Shown here: piece after piece, positions 1 through 8,233 of the stretch | Numbering within the stretch: the first letter of the stretch is position 1 | How the letters are laid out: each line of letters begins with the position of its first letter | Assembly (NCBI GenBank): GCA_900109895.1 | Contig: FOBR01000006.1 | Location: 186,001-250,000, forward strand | Direction: 5' to 3' | Origin: a bacterium A37T11 | Lineage (GTDB): Bacteria > Bacteroidota > Bacteroidia > Sphingobacteriales > Sphingobacteriaceae | DNA: 64,000 bases | Notes under the pieces: model-generated | What the model saw: the letters and a program-made list of their open reading frames with translations, nothing else | What the model was told of the DNA's origin: nothing | Database searches by the model: none | Translations under genes and position numbers: made by a program

Positions 1-2104
1 CGGCCAATTCAATCGCCCGGATCGATTCTTTAAAAGCAGTATTGTTTCTGATAATACCTGAAGTGTCAAGCACCGAGATGACCACTTCCCCATTCTGGAT
101 AAGCTTTTGCATGTAAAACAGCAAAAAACTGTCATCGGCTTCAAAAATAGGAACAATAATGTGGTTGACTAAGTTCAAGTCTTTATCGATCAGAACCCCC
201 GTCGGAATTCGCACTGATTTTAAAATGTGTTTGGTACGCTCATCAAAAATGCCGCCCCCAAACAACTTATCCGTACCCTTTAAGCTGTCATACAGTCGCT
301 CCGGATTAATCACCCGACTCGTAAAACCAAGGATCTTACCCAAAGTAGTGCCCTCAAAAACTGACTGACCAATACCCACCAGCAACAAGTCGAAATCTCC
401 CGTATTAGCTACCTCCGTAATCTCGGCATCAATATCATGTGCGGGTTGAAACAACGGCGTAAAATCCTGCTTGAGCCGTTCGGCCTCCTTGTGGATAAAC
501 TGAAAACTATCTGACTCAAACTCCACCGCATTAAATTGATTGAGTTCATTGCCCGGAGATAAATGCAGGGCGGTTACAGTGGCACTATCCTTTGACTTAC
601 GCGTCAACACATTAGCCAGACGCACCAGCAGCTGCCCTGTATAAGGATTACCAAAAGAGATCAATACATTGTACTTATCTCCACGCCGGACAATACCCCC
701 TCCCGCCTGCTTATGAAATAATCGCTGGATCAGTTCCAATGCCGGGCCTGTCATAAACGTGGTAATGAGCGCCATCAAAACCAGAATGGCAAACATCTCG
801 GGCGAGATTACACCCAGGTCATACCCAATATTCAGCGCGATGAGCTCCATGAGCCCCCGGGTATTCATCAAAGCACCTATGGTCAGGCTGTTTTGCCAGC
901 TCTGGCCAACAAAACGCGCAGCCAGGGCACTGCCCAAAAATTTTCCGGTCACAGCTACGGCCACTACCGCAGCAAAAAGCTCCCAGGCAGCCGGCCCACT
1001 GATCAAGCCAACCTGCGTGCGCAAGCCCGTAAAGACAAAAAATAAAGGCAATAGTAGTACCAATGCCACATCTTCTACCTTTTCTATAAAAATGTTGCGA
1101 AATTTCAAATTGGGGGGCATGATAGCACCAGCCATAAAAGCTCCAAACAGCGCATGGATACCAATTACCTCCGTAGTCCATGAAGAGACCAGCAGCATAA
1201 TAAAAAAGATGCCGACGATGGGCTTGCTTAACCCTTCTTTATTGGAGTACATGTCGCCAATCCTGCGCAAAAACGGTCTGACAAACCGTAACATAATGCC
1301 CACGTAAGCGATGGCCAGCAAAATCGTATAGCCAGCGCTAAGAAGCGACCCTGCTTTAACTACCGCGATGACGGCGGCGAGAATGCACCAGGCGGTGATA
1401 TCATCTGCCGCCGCACAGGTAATGACCAGCGAGCCAAGCTTGGTCTTGGTAAGGCCACGCTCCTGCACGATCCTGGCCAGTACCGGAAAAGCGGTAATGC
1501 TCATGGATATGCCTATAAATAAAGCATAGGATATAAAGTGTATATGTGCCGGGGCTGTACTTTGAAAGATAAAATAAGCCAGTATCACCCCCAGGGCAAA
1601 CGGCAAGATGATGGAAGCATGACTAATGACGACTGCCTCATGTGCCTTGTTTCGAAGGACGCCCAAATCCAGTTCCATCCCCACGACAAACATAAACAGA
1701 ACCAGACCCACCTGGCTAAGCACACTCAGGTTGCCCAGGGAACTGGCAGGAAACAAAAAGGCAGAAAATTCCGGAAAATAAGTTCCCAACAAAGATGGGC
1801 CGAGAATAATGCCTGCCACGATTTCACCAATTACACCAGGTTGACCGATTTTACGGCACAAGAAGCTGAGCATGCGGGCTACCAGGATGATGACGATAAT
1901 CTGCAGCAGTAGAATAGCTACCGGATAGCTGACGTTATGCTCCACAGCATCGACAAAATGACCCCAACTCGATTGCTGGTCATCAGTAGTCAGTGGCATG
2001 GGATCACTTTGCAGCAATCTGCCCTTGGAAATGACAAAATAGATCAGCGCAGAAAAACCGCCAATAGTAACGATATAAAAAAGGAGGTTACGTATCTTAG
2101 ACAT
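1..2104 (-). CDS. CPA2-family cation/proton antiporter, 3' end outside the window
   Basis: The reading frame starts at ATG 2104 and stays open to the window edge, giving about 701 residues with no stop. The start reads MSKIRNLLFYIV, a membrane segment. After a short linker come a dozen or so hydrophobic helices of the Na+/H+ (K+/H+) exchanger fold, with family-typical stretches such as GQPGVIGEIVAGIILGPSLL, the helix with ITCAAADDITAW and the pattern GALMNTRGLMELI. About 250 C-terminal residues are soluble and resemble a universal-stress or nucleotide-binding regulatory region (VLISFGNPYTGQLLVRLAN). The likely role is inner-membrane monovalent cation/proton exchange for pH and ion balance; the transported ion cannot be read from sequence. 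It is alone in its unit, with the two-component genes upstream having their own stop at 2203. Confidence 0.9.
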   Translation of the reverse strand, partial: MSKIRNLLFYIVTIGGFSALIYFVISKGRLLQSDPMPLTTDDQQSSWGHFVDAVEHNVSYPVAILLLQIIVIILVARMLSFLCRKIGQPGVIGEIVAGIILGPSLLGTYFPEFSAFLFPASSLGNLSVLSQVGLVLFMFVVGMELDLGVLRNKAHEAVVISHASIILPFALGVILAYFIFQSTAPAHIHFISYALFIGISMSITAFPVLARIVQERGLTKTKLGSLVITCAAADDITAWCILAAVIAVVKAGSLLSAGYTILLAIAYVGIMLRFVRPFLRRIGDMYSNKEGLSKPIVGIFFIMLLVSSWTTEVIGIHALFGAFMAGAIMPPNLKFRNIFIEKVEDVALVLLLPLFFVFTGLRTQVGLISGPAAWELFAAVVAVAVTGKFLGSALAARFVGQSWQNSLTIGALMNTRGLMELIALNIGYDLGVISPEMFAILVLMALITTFMTGPALELIQRLFHKQAGGGIVRRGDKYNVLISFGNPYTGQLLVRLANVLTRKSKDSATVTALHLSPGNELNQFNAVEFESDSFQFIHKEAERLKQDFTPLFQPAHDIDAEITEVANTGDFDLLLVGIGQSVFEGTTLGKILGFTSRVINPERLYDSLKGTDKLFGGGIFDERTKHILKSVRIPTGVLIDKDLNLVNHIIVPIFEADDSFLLFYMQKLIQNGEVVISVLDTSGIIRNNTAFKESIRAIELA

Positions 2105-2123
2105 GTTGTGATTTAAGTAAATG

Positions 2124-2154
2124 CTAAGATAGGCAGTTAAACAGCTATTGACAA
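2124..2154 (-). promoter_or_regulatory. Candidate promoter of the antiporter gene
   Basis: On the minus strand a TTG (2154-2152) is followed after 20 bases by TATCTTAG (2131-2124), a 7/8 match to the Bacteroidota -7 box TAnnTTTG. It lies about 20 bases upstream of the ATG at 2104. The -33 element is weak. Confidence 0.3.
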
Positions 2155-2202
2155 CCACTTATGTCTATTTTTGTACTGAACGGGCAATAAATTGTACCAA
2201 AA

Positions 2203-2919
2203 TCAGCCTGTAACTTTGCTCCTGAACGCTGGCCGATAAGCCTCATTGAGCGTGAAGGCAAGTGGTAGGCCGTCATCACCTGTTAGATGTGTGAGTATCT
2301 GATCGTGACTGTAGCTGGCCACCGTACCCAGGGAAATGATGCTGCTTCTGTTTACCTGACAAAAATCCTTTTCGGGCAGGAGTTCCAATAATTGAGCAAA
2401 GGAAATATTTTTGAGGATCAGCTCTTGGCGGTCTTTGAGCCTTACGCGTTTGTCCCGACGATCACTTTCGGCAACAACGATGAAAGCTATGTCGGCAAGA
2501 CGGAGTTTAACTTTGCCTTTATTGCTGTTAAACTCTGCAACGGCAGAACGCTGGGCATTGGCCAAGAGAAAGACCCGGGCTTTTTGAAAGGCTTTGCTGA
2601 GCCTATCTGCCTGTATCGGCTTGCGAATATAATCTACGGCTTCCAGGTCAAAGGCCTCTGCGGCATAATCCGAATAGGCTGTCGTAAAAATGACCGCTTT
2701 GCCCCAAAGCTGCCTCCCCACTTCCAGGCCGTCTATGCCCGGCATCCGAATATCCAGCACACAGACATTAAAATCTAACTGATCTTTTTCCTTAAGGAGT
2801 TTTTCGGGGTCATTATAAGCGCGAACTACTACCACATCGTCCATTTGACCACACAGCGTTCGTAAGTAGGCCAGTCCGGGCAATTCGTCGTCCAATAACA
2901 GGCATTTAAGCGTCATCAC
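2203..2919 (-). CDS. LytTR-family response regulator
   Basis: This 238-residue protein has an N-terminal receiver domain and a C-terminal LytTR DNA-binding domain. The acidic pair is D10/D11, the phospho-acceptor is D56 in VLDIRMPGIDG, and the switch region includes FTTAYSDYA and the lysine of IRKPI. LytTR covers roughly residues 130-235 (FCQVNRSSIISL). It should be phosphorylated by the sensor kinase encoded immediately upstream, whose stop codon overlaps its start by 14 bases, so the two are translationally coupled. The target genes are unknown; autoregulation is common in this family. Length and domain order are normal and no defect was seen. Confidence 0.93.
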   Translation of the reverse strand: MMTLKCLLLDDELPGLAYLRTLCGQMDDVVVVRAYNDPEKLLKEKDQLDFNVCVLDIRMPGIDGLEVGRQLWGKAVIFTTAYSDYAAEAFDLEAVDYIRKPIQADRLSKAFQKARVFLLANAQRSAVAEFNSNKGKVKLRLADIAFIVVAESDRRDKRVRLKDRQELILKNISFAQLLELLPEKDFCQVNRSSIISLGTVASYSHDQILTHLTGDDGLPLAFTLNEAYRPAFRSKVTG

Positions 2920-3664
2920 TTACTAGTTTTATTTTTAACAATGTGTGGAAGATCTCACCATCTGAAGTTTCTTTCAGGTCGTAGTTGCGGGGGTAGATCA
3001 TATCAAGCCTGTTTTGAAAGGCTTTGTTGCCCAAGCCCCCCTTGCCGTTGCGCTGAAAGGGTTTTGAAGAGATTTTATTGGATACCGATAGCAAAAACCA
3101 ACCGTCCTTGAGTTCAAAACTAACCGATATAAACGCCCCTTCACTCTGCAGGTCGGCATGTTTGAAGGCGTTTTCAATGGGATTGATACTGATAAAGGGT
3201 GCGATTCGCGCGTGGCTGAAGGCAGGATTTGTCAGGTCTACCTTATTCTTGACATGCAGGTCAAATAGCGGACTTGTCTTAAGCCGGTTGATCTCGATGA
3301 GATTTAAGGCAAACTCCAGCTCATCTTTCAAGCTCACAAATTGCCCGTCTGATTCATACAAGATATAGTCCAATACGCTGGACAGTTTATCCAGAGCGTA
3401 ATAACTCTGATACGCGTGTGACTGGATGGCGTTAAGGGCGTTCCGCAGCAAGTGTGGGTTGAGCTTATTTTTGAACAATACCGCCTCCATAGCTGTATTG
3501 ATGACGTGCTCGCGCGGTGGGGCATTGGTAAGCTCCGACTTCTCCTTCTTTAGCTTGAGCACTTGCAAAAGGAGCACAACGATGACGATAGCCATAATTA
3601 AGAGCAACGCAAGAAAGACTACTAAGTTCGTATTCAAATCGTGATCTTTTGTTAAAACATCCAT
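2906..3664 (-). CDS. LytS/YehU-type sensor histidine kinase
   Basis: This membrane-anchored histidine kinase has 252 residues from the chosen start. It has one N-terminal transmembrane helix (LVVFLALLLIMAIVIVVLLL), a His_kinase phospho-acceptor motif NPHLLRNALNAI (family form NPHFLFNxLNxI), the N-box FISINPIENAFKH and the glycine box GGLGNKAFQNRLDMI. There is no extracellular sensor domain, so any stimulus must be sensed in or through the membrane or by a partner. The open frame extends 14 codons upstream to 3706, but ATG 3664 (MDVLTKDHDL) places the helix normally and lies just below a TATGTTTG box. It forms a two-gene operon with the LytTR regulator. Confidence 0.9.
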   Translation of the reverse strand: MDVLTKDHDLNTNLVVFLALLLIMAIVIVVLLLQVLKLKKEKSELTNAPPREHVINTAMEAVLFKNKLNPHLLRNALNAIQSHAYQSYYALDKLSSVLDYILYESDGQFVSLKDELEFALNLIEINRLKTSPLFDLHVKNKVDLTNPAFSHARIAPFISINPIENAFKHADLQSEGAFISVSFELKDGWFLLSVSNKISSKPFQRNGKGGLGNKAFQNRLDMIYPRNYDLKETSDGEIFHTLLKIKLVSDDA

Positions 3665-3670
3665 TTTTAA

Positions 3671-3678
3671 CAAACATA
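3671..3678 (-). promoter_or_regulatory. TATGTTTG -7 box upstream of the LytS-type kinase
   Basis: This is a perfect match to TAnnTTTG on the minus strand, ending 6 bases before ATG 3664. No good TTTG lies 17-23 bases upstream. If it is used, the transcript would be nearly leaderless. Confidence 0.3.
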
Positions 3679-3755
3679 CAAAATTTGGAAAGATCAGCAT
3701 TTCCAATTAATATCTTTTTTGAATCTGCCCAAGATACCGTTTAAGGTCGTCCCTT

Positions 3756-4145
3756 TCAGTTGCCTGTTAGCAGGTGCTTAACATTTTCAAGCGAGTCAAG
3801 TTTTAGGGGCTTAACCAAAAAATCAATCACCAGCGGGTAAGACATCGCCTTTTTCTTGTCAGCGTTGTCAATAGATGAAGTGACCATTACTACCTGTATC
3901 TGGTTGCATAACGGATGAGCTTGCAGGTAATTTAATACATCCCATCCAGATACAACAGGCATATTAATATCCAAAAAGAGCACAATTTGTTGGCCTGAAA
4001 CTGCTATGGATTCTAAATAAGACAAAGCTGCCTTTCCGTCAGAGAAAATACAGGGGTTTTCTGTGATCCCGCTGTTCTTCAAAAGCACTTTTGCCATCAT
4101 GTTGAATATCGGATCATCATCCACTACTAAAACATGTGATTCCAT
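3756..4145 (-). CDS. Stand-alone CheY-like receiver domain protein
   Basis: A single receiver domain of 129 residues without any output domain. The acidic cluster is D9-D11 (VVDDDP), the phospho-acceptor is D59 (LFLDINMP), and the conserved Thr/Ser (MVTSS) and Lys (FLVKPL) are present, so it should be phosphorylatable. Its start codon shares one base with the stop of the upstream GAF-PAS gene (TAATG), which implies translational coupling. Such receivers usually act as phosphate shuttles or through protein-protein contacts. The natural partner is the upstream protein, which itself cannot bind ATP as annotated. Confidence 0.92.
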   Translation of the reverse strand: MESHVLVVDDDPIFNMMAKVLLKNSGITENPCIFSDGKAALSYLESIAVSGQQIVLFLDINMPVVSGWDVLNYLQAHPLCNQIQVVMVTSSIDNADKKKAMSYPLVIDFLVKPLKLDSLENVKHLLTGN

Positions 4146-5251
4146 TAGCTGCCTTTTTGTTCTGCCTTTCTAACGATGGTGTTGACGATTCTGTCCAGTT
4201 CATGTGCAGATTCGTAAATAGCTTCTAAAAGATCATCGATGGGAATGTCTGGCGCTTGATTATGCTTTATGAAATCTACCAAACCCAGAATACGGGCTAC
4301 CGGCGCCCTGATAATGTGCGATTGCATCCAAGCAATTTCTTTCAAGTCAGACTCGGCTGACTTGATAGCGGTGATATCAAGGCAAGCGCCCACAATACGT
4401 GGATGATACTTTCCACCCTTTACTAATTTAGCCCAAAAGCGCAAGTGCCGGATGGTCCCATCAGGCCTGCAGATACGGGCTTCAAAAATAGTATCTTCCC
4501 CGATCGCACGAACATGTTCAAGCGTTTGGGCTACCCGCTCCCTGTCTTCTTCGGCAATGAAAGCCAGTAAACCATTCTTACTGTTGTCAAATTTCGATTC
4601 CGATACTGCAAAAATAGTATACAGAATGTCAGACCACGTCACTTCGTCGGTCACGGTATCCCACTGCCAGATGCCAAAACTGGCAAGTTCTTGCACCTGA
4701 ACCAGTGTATTGGTGGTCTCGGCTATTTGATTTGCATTTTTACGGTTCTCCAACAGTATTCTCAATAAGGAAGCCACACGGTGAATAGCATCCATCTCCT
4801 TGGCAACAGGCGTTTTCACCTCCTTATAGTACATACCCAAAACAGCTAACAACATATTATTGGCATCAAGAATCGGATACGACCAGCAGGCTCTGAGCCC
4901 ATGTGCCAGCGCTAGTTCGCGCGGTTGTTCCCAAATAGGGTCAGTAGCGATGTCGTTAACCACCACAATTTGTTTGCGGTAGGCAGCAGTACCGCATGAA
5001 CCTGCCCCCTCCTCAATAGGCAAGCTGATCGTTTTGGGCAGAAATGTTTCAGGAATTGACGGCGCGATAATAGATTTTAAACGGCCGTCGCCAACGCGCA
5101 GGATAGAGCAATACATACCGGGGAAAAGGCTTTCAACACCGGCAAGGTATTCTGTCAACAGGTGAGTCATTGAAATGCCCGCAGTAGCATTCAACGAAAG
5201 TATTTTACGTTCAAGTTCCACAAACGCAAATCCTTCAAAATAATTTTCCAT
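4145..5251 (-). CDS. GAF-PAS protein with a histidine-kinase dimerisation helix but no ATPase domain
   Basis: The 368-residue cytoplasmic protein has a GAF domain (about residues 15-170; GAGSCGTAAY, then ACWSYPILDANNMLLAVLGM), a linker helix and a PAS domain with a PAC-like end (about 190-300; LASFGIWQWDTVTDEVTWSD, RHLRFWAKLV). A HisKA-like helix follows, IAWMQSHIIRAPVARILGLV, with the His at the phospho-acceptor place. The protein then ends about 50 residues later, where a HATPase_c domain of some 120 residues would be expected. No signal peptide or membrane helix is seen. It is coupled to the CheY-like receiver downstream. Either a kinase in trans phosphorylates it, or it is a signalling scaffold or phosphatase. 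The end is a clean stop with the next start overlapping it, so this looks like a stable arrangement rather than recent damage. Confidence 0.88.
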   Translation of the reverse strand: MENYFEGFAFVELERKILSLNATAGISMTHLLTEYLAGVESLFPGMYCSILRVGDGRLKSIIAPSIPETFLPKTISLPIEEGAGSCGTAAYRKQIVVVNDIATDPIWEQPRELALAHGLRACWSYPILDANNMLLAVLGMYYKEVKTPVAKEMDAIHRVASLLRILLENRKNANQIAETTNTLVQVQELASFGIWQWDTVTDEVTWSDILYTIFAVSESKFDNSKNGLLAFIAEEDRERVAQTLEHVRAIGEDTIFEARICRPDGTIRHLRFWAKLVKGGKYHPRIVGACLDITAIKSAESDLKEIAWMQSHIIRAPVARILGLVDFIKHNQAPDIPIDDLLEAIYESAHELDRIVNTIVRKAEQKGS

Positions 5252-5337
5252 ATTATATATGCTATAATGTTTATCATAACAAGATTCGAAAGTTAAAGTT
5301 AGTATTTTTTTTCATAAAAATTGGCACCATACCATAA

Positions 5338-5592
5338 TCAAAACTTCTGTATTTCAAACCAATTATATAAGATGATTCGTGTCATCTGGAAATACCATAA
5401 TTCTGTCTCGCCATCCACAACGATGGATATGGTTTTCCTCCCGCTTCCTCTTTTGGGTAGGTTAGCACTACTCCATACCCTTTTAATACGATGAGATAGT
5501 CTTTCAGTATCGGGTTCGCGCCGAGCTTGCCAGATTTGTATGCAATGAAAATGGAACCAGTATCTTGGCATCGCCTGGTTGGATCTTTCCAA
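5338..5592 (-). pseudogene. Gene remnant with an RloB-like N-terminal motif
   Basis: On the minus strand a short frame contains KTISIVVDGETELWYFQM (roughly 5440-5385), which resembles the start of RloB-type (TOPRIM-like) proteins, accessory proteins of restriction and abortive-infection loci. The similarity stops abruptly after this motif and the frame ends within 15 codons. A second minus-strand frame covers part of the same bases (starting at 5621), which suggests frame disruption. No RloA ATPase partner is present. The family call is from memory of the motif and is tentative; that the segment is not an intact gene is much more certain. Its upstream side runs straight into the 21-bp repeat array. 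Confidence 0.4.
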
Positions 5593-6186
5593 CGCGGCAA
5601 TGGATCTTTTCCTTCATGCATTGGAGGGTGTATTTGGCGCCTTGAAAGTTGCGTTTGGCAAATTGGAGGATTTCAATGCCGCATCGGAATTATTCAATGA
5701 CGTAATGAATATTGCAAACGCGGCAATGAATGAATCGTTTGCCGCATTGGATATATTCATTGCGGCATTTGACTTTTTCATTAACGCATTTGATATTTTC
5801 CATTGCCGCAATGGAAGGTGTATTTGACCCATTGGAAACATCCAATGCGTCATAGAATGTTTCCATGACGCTGTTTGAACTTTCCTTTAACGCATATGCA
5901 ACCTTCAATGCCGCCATGGAAGTCTTCAATGCCGCCATAGAAAGTTTGTTTGCCACATTGAACTCCTTCATAGACAAAAAGGATACCTTCCATGCGCTAA
6001 AGAAGATTTCTAATGCCGAAAAGAAAATATTCATCGCATTATTTGAAGTCTTCAATGCAGCAATGAAGGCATCCTACGCTGCATACGAAGTCTCCAACAC
6101 ATTATGGGAAGCCATCAATGCAATAATTAAAGCCTTCAATGTGGCAGTGAAGGTATTCAACGCTTCATTGGAAGTATTCAGATGAT
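5585..6186. repeat. Degenerate tandem array of about 29 palindromic 21-bp units (array 1)
   Basis: The region divides into about 29 consecutive units. The core consensus is TTCAATGCCGCATTGGAA followed by three variable bases. The core is nearly its own reverse complement, so both strands carry the same words. Units differ at several positions, but the spacing is kept at 21 bp, apart from one step of +1 near 5775-5800. That step moves the array into another reading frame. Because 21 is divisible by three, long ORFs appear on both strands with heptad-like peptides (FNAAMEV on plus, NAAMNIS on minus). The phase slip and the symmetry argue that these ORFs are by-products. It covers most of the 1.1 kb between the GAF-PAS gene and the SDR gene; 6187-6360 shows nothing recognisable. 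Confidence 0.85.
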
Positions 6187-6360
6187 GATCTCAAGAAACG
6201 GTATTAAGAAGAGTGGATGCCTAAACTTAAATGTGCTAATTTACATAATCTTCTTCAAAATCGACAGACGGCCAGTGCTTCCAACAACCTTTCGTTATCC
6301 GCCCGACAACTACATATTTGAAGTCTGCATTAATTTGTTATAATTCTGCGAAAGAATTAA

Positions 6361-7098
6361 TTACCAAGGACAAGTTTCAGGTTCTGGAAAATATTCTTCA
6401 CTAAAAAACTTTCCGGTAGGCCCATCCTGATCGATCAACGCATATTTAACGATCCGCTGAGCAGCTTGCAGTGGAGTACTTGTACCCTGATGCCCGGTAA
6501 AATCAGTTTGAGTATATCCAGGACACACCGCATTAACCTTAAAAGGAGTATCCTTAAGTTCAAAAGCCAGATTAACAGTGTACATATTCAGCGCAGACTT
6601 TGAAGATTGATAAATGACATATCGCTTAGGAAAAGTTGAATTATCCAAGTTTGCCGCCAATGAAAGTGAAGCCATACTGGTGCTAACGTTGACGATACGA
6701 GGTTCAGGAGCAACTTTTAGCAGATCTATAAATGCTTGGGTTACCCGAACAACACCTAATAAATTGGTATTATAGACCGAAAGATAATGATCTGCTGTAG
6801 ACAAAAGCGCAGATTGTTCCCATTCGCCGGATATGCCTGCATTATTAATCAACACATCCAATACTGACGTTTTGGCGCCAATTACCTTTCTTGCATTATC
6901 CACAGATGCCTGATTGCTGACATCCAACACAATAGCCTCCACATTGCTGATCCCTTCAGCTTTGAGCTTTTCGACAGCCGAAACCCCATTATTTATATCC
7001 CGACTACCCAAATAAACAAAGAATCCATTTTGGACGAGTTGTTTAACTATTTCAAAGCCTATACCCTTGTTGGCTCCTGTTACGATTGCTGATTTCAT
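6361..7098 (-). CDS. SDR-family NAD(P)-dependent oxidoreductase
   Basis: A classical short-chain dehydrogenase/reductase of 245 residues. The cofactor-binding motif TGANKGIG lies at residues 7-14, the structural NNAG motif follows in the middle, and the catalytic Ser (STSMAS) and YxxxK (YQSSK) are in place. The carbonyl or alcohol substrate is not predictable. The frame is open further upstream, but ATG 7098 (MKSAIVTGANKG) puts the Rossmann strand at the very N-terminus, as is usual. It lies 69 bases downstream of the AraC-type regulator on the same strand and is probably controlled by it. Confidence 0.92.
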   Translation of the reverse strand: MKSAIVTGANKGIGFEIVKQLVQNGFFVYLGSRDINNGVSAVEKLKAEGISNVEAIVLDVSNQASVDNARKVIGAKTSVLDVLINNAGISGEWEQSALLSTADHYLSVYNTNLLGVVRVTQAFIDLLKVAPEPRIVNVSTSMASLSLAANLDNSTFPKRYVIYQSSKSALNMYTVNLAFELKDTPFKVNAVCPGYTQTDFTGHQGTSTPLQAAQRIVKYALIDQDGPTGKFFSEEYFPEPETCPW

Positions 7099-7167
7099 TT
7101 TATTTTGTTTTTTAAATAATACAGCAAAGTTAGGAGGCATAAAACGAAGAGAAAGGGACAAATCCAC

Positions 7168-8049
7168 TTAATTAAGGGACAAATCTTCAGATGCCGCTAT
7201 ATATTGACTTACACTCATGCCCGTACTTTTCTTAAAAAGACGGGAAAAATATCCCGGATCGTTAAACCCCAGACTGTAAGCAAGCTCTTTCACAGAAATT
7301 GTTGAATATTGCAATTTGCGCTGAGCTTCCAGTATGATTCGGTTGGTAATCCACTCCTTAGGAGAAATGCCAGAAAACTGTTTAACTAATGCATAAAGGC
7401 TGCTGGATGTTAATGCCAGATTTTTAGCAATATGTTGTACATCGTGTTGCTCCGTCAAATTAGTCTCTACTGCCACCCTAAAAGCAACATATTTAGCAAA
7501 CCTTGAATCGGTGCTGATTTCTGCACTAGCATACTGCTCAAAGTAAGCACTGTTAAATTCAGTAAGCAAGGTATGCAAATAGGCTAATATAATGTCCGAT
7601 TTTTTCTGCTTTGGAGCATCGTTAAGCAGGTGAAATAAGGTTAAAAAATTGGCTTTTACCCTTTCCTGCGCCATCGAATCAAACGCTATGGTATGTACAT
7701 TGAATGGATTAACCAAAAAAGGATATTTACCCGGAAGCAACGATAAGGTACTCTCGTCAAAAGATAGCGCATATTGTTGCATGTCTTTCTTATAGGGCAG
7801 TTTAGTAAAAATCTGGTTTGGCAGGCCAAAGACCATCTGTCCACTTGATGCCGTAAATTCTTGTAGATCAGTTTTAAAAATAGCAGATTTAATGCCTATA
7901 AACTGAAAATAATAGTAAGAAAGACGATGAGGTTTAGCCAGAACCTTTAGTACATCTTCCGGTAAAGAAATCGTACAGTCTTTATTCAGCGCGATAGGCA
8001 CTTGCGTGTGCTGTCTGATCTTTTCAAGTAATCCTTTGGTTTCTTCCAC
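7168..8049 (-). CDS. AraC-family transcriptional regulator
   Basis: A 293-residue regulator. About 190 N-terminal residues form an AraC-type sensor region (FGLPNQIFTKLPYKKDMQQY). The C-terminal double helix-turn-helix runs about 200-285 (HIAKNLALTSSSLYALVKQF and VKELAYSLGFNDPGYFSRLF). It precedes the SDR gene in the same orientation, which suggests a two-gene unit with the regulator upstream; many such pairs respond to small carbonyl or aromatic compounds, but the ligand here is unknown. A TATCTTTG box lies about 50 bases upstream of the start. Confidence 0.92.
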   Translation of the reverse strand: MEETKGLLEKIRQHTQVPIALNKDCTISLPEDVLKVLAKPHRLSYYYFQFIGIKSAIFKTDLQEFTASSGQMVFGLPNQIFTKLPYKKDMQQYALSFDESTLSLLPGKYPFLVNPFNVHTIAFDSMAQERVKANFLTLFHLLNDAPKQKKSDIILAYLHTLLTEFNSAYFEQYASAEISTDSRFAKYVAFRVAVETNLTEQHDVQHIAKNLALTSSSLYALVKQFSGISPKEWITNRIILEAQRKLQYSTISVKELAYSLGFNDPGYFSRLFKKSTGMSVSQYIAASEDLSLN

Positions 8050-8102
8050 TGTCGAAATATTTAGAGCGCTATAAACAGCTTTCGTGTAGTTGTTCCATGA
8101 AA

Positions 8103-8110
8103 CAAAGATA
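8103..8110 (-). promoter_or_regulatory. TATCTTTG -7 box of the AraC-SDR unit
   Basis: A perfect TAnnTTTG on the minus strand, giving a predicted leader of about 48 bases to ATG 8049. The -33 region is poor, which could mean activator dependence. Confidence 0.4.
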
Positions 8111-8168
8111 GCCTATTCATACATAAACTTTAACATATTCCGATCACAATTCAGGTTTTCTTCATGTT

Positions 8169-8202
8169 TTTCGTTATTAAAAATACGAAATCCGTACATT
8201 TG
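8169..8202 (+). promoter_or_regulatory. Candidate promoter with an overlapping inverted repeat
   Basis: TTCG (8170-8173) and TACATTTG (8195-8202, perfect TAnnTTTG) are 21 bases apart. The -33 part lies within the inverted repeat TTTCGT (8169-8174) / ACGAAA (8185-8190), a possible operator. It would serve the plus-strand gene starting at 8234. Confidence 0.4.
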
Positions 8203-8233
8203 GAACTTTTAATAAACTAAGGAAACATACAGA

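Noticed and set aside
759..1307. 182-codon plus-strand ORF
   Set aside because: Lies opposite the antiporter gene and has no recognisable domain; a shadow of the real minus-strand frame.
5579..6185. Plus- and minus-strand ORFs over array 1 coding for heptad-rich peptides (FNAAMEV, NAAMNIS)
   Set aside because: The repeat period is a multiple of three and the unit is self-complementary, so ORFs on both strands are expected by chance; a one-base slip in the middle changes the frame.
5585..6186. CRISPR array
   Set aside because: Units are contiguous without unique spacers, the repeat is too short and too variable, and no cas gene is in the window.
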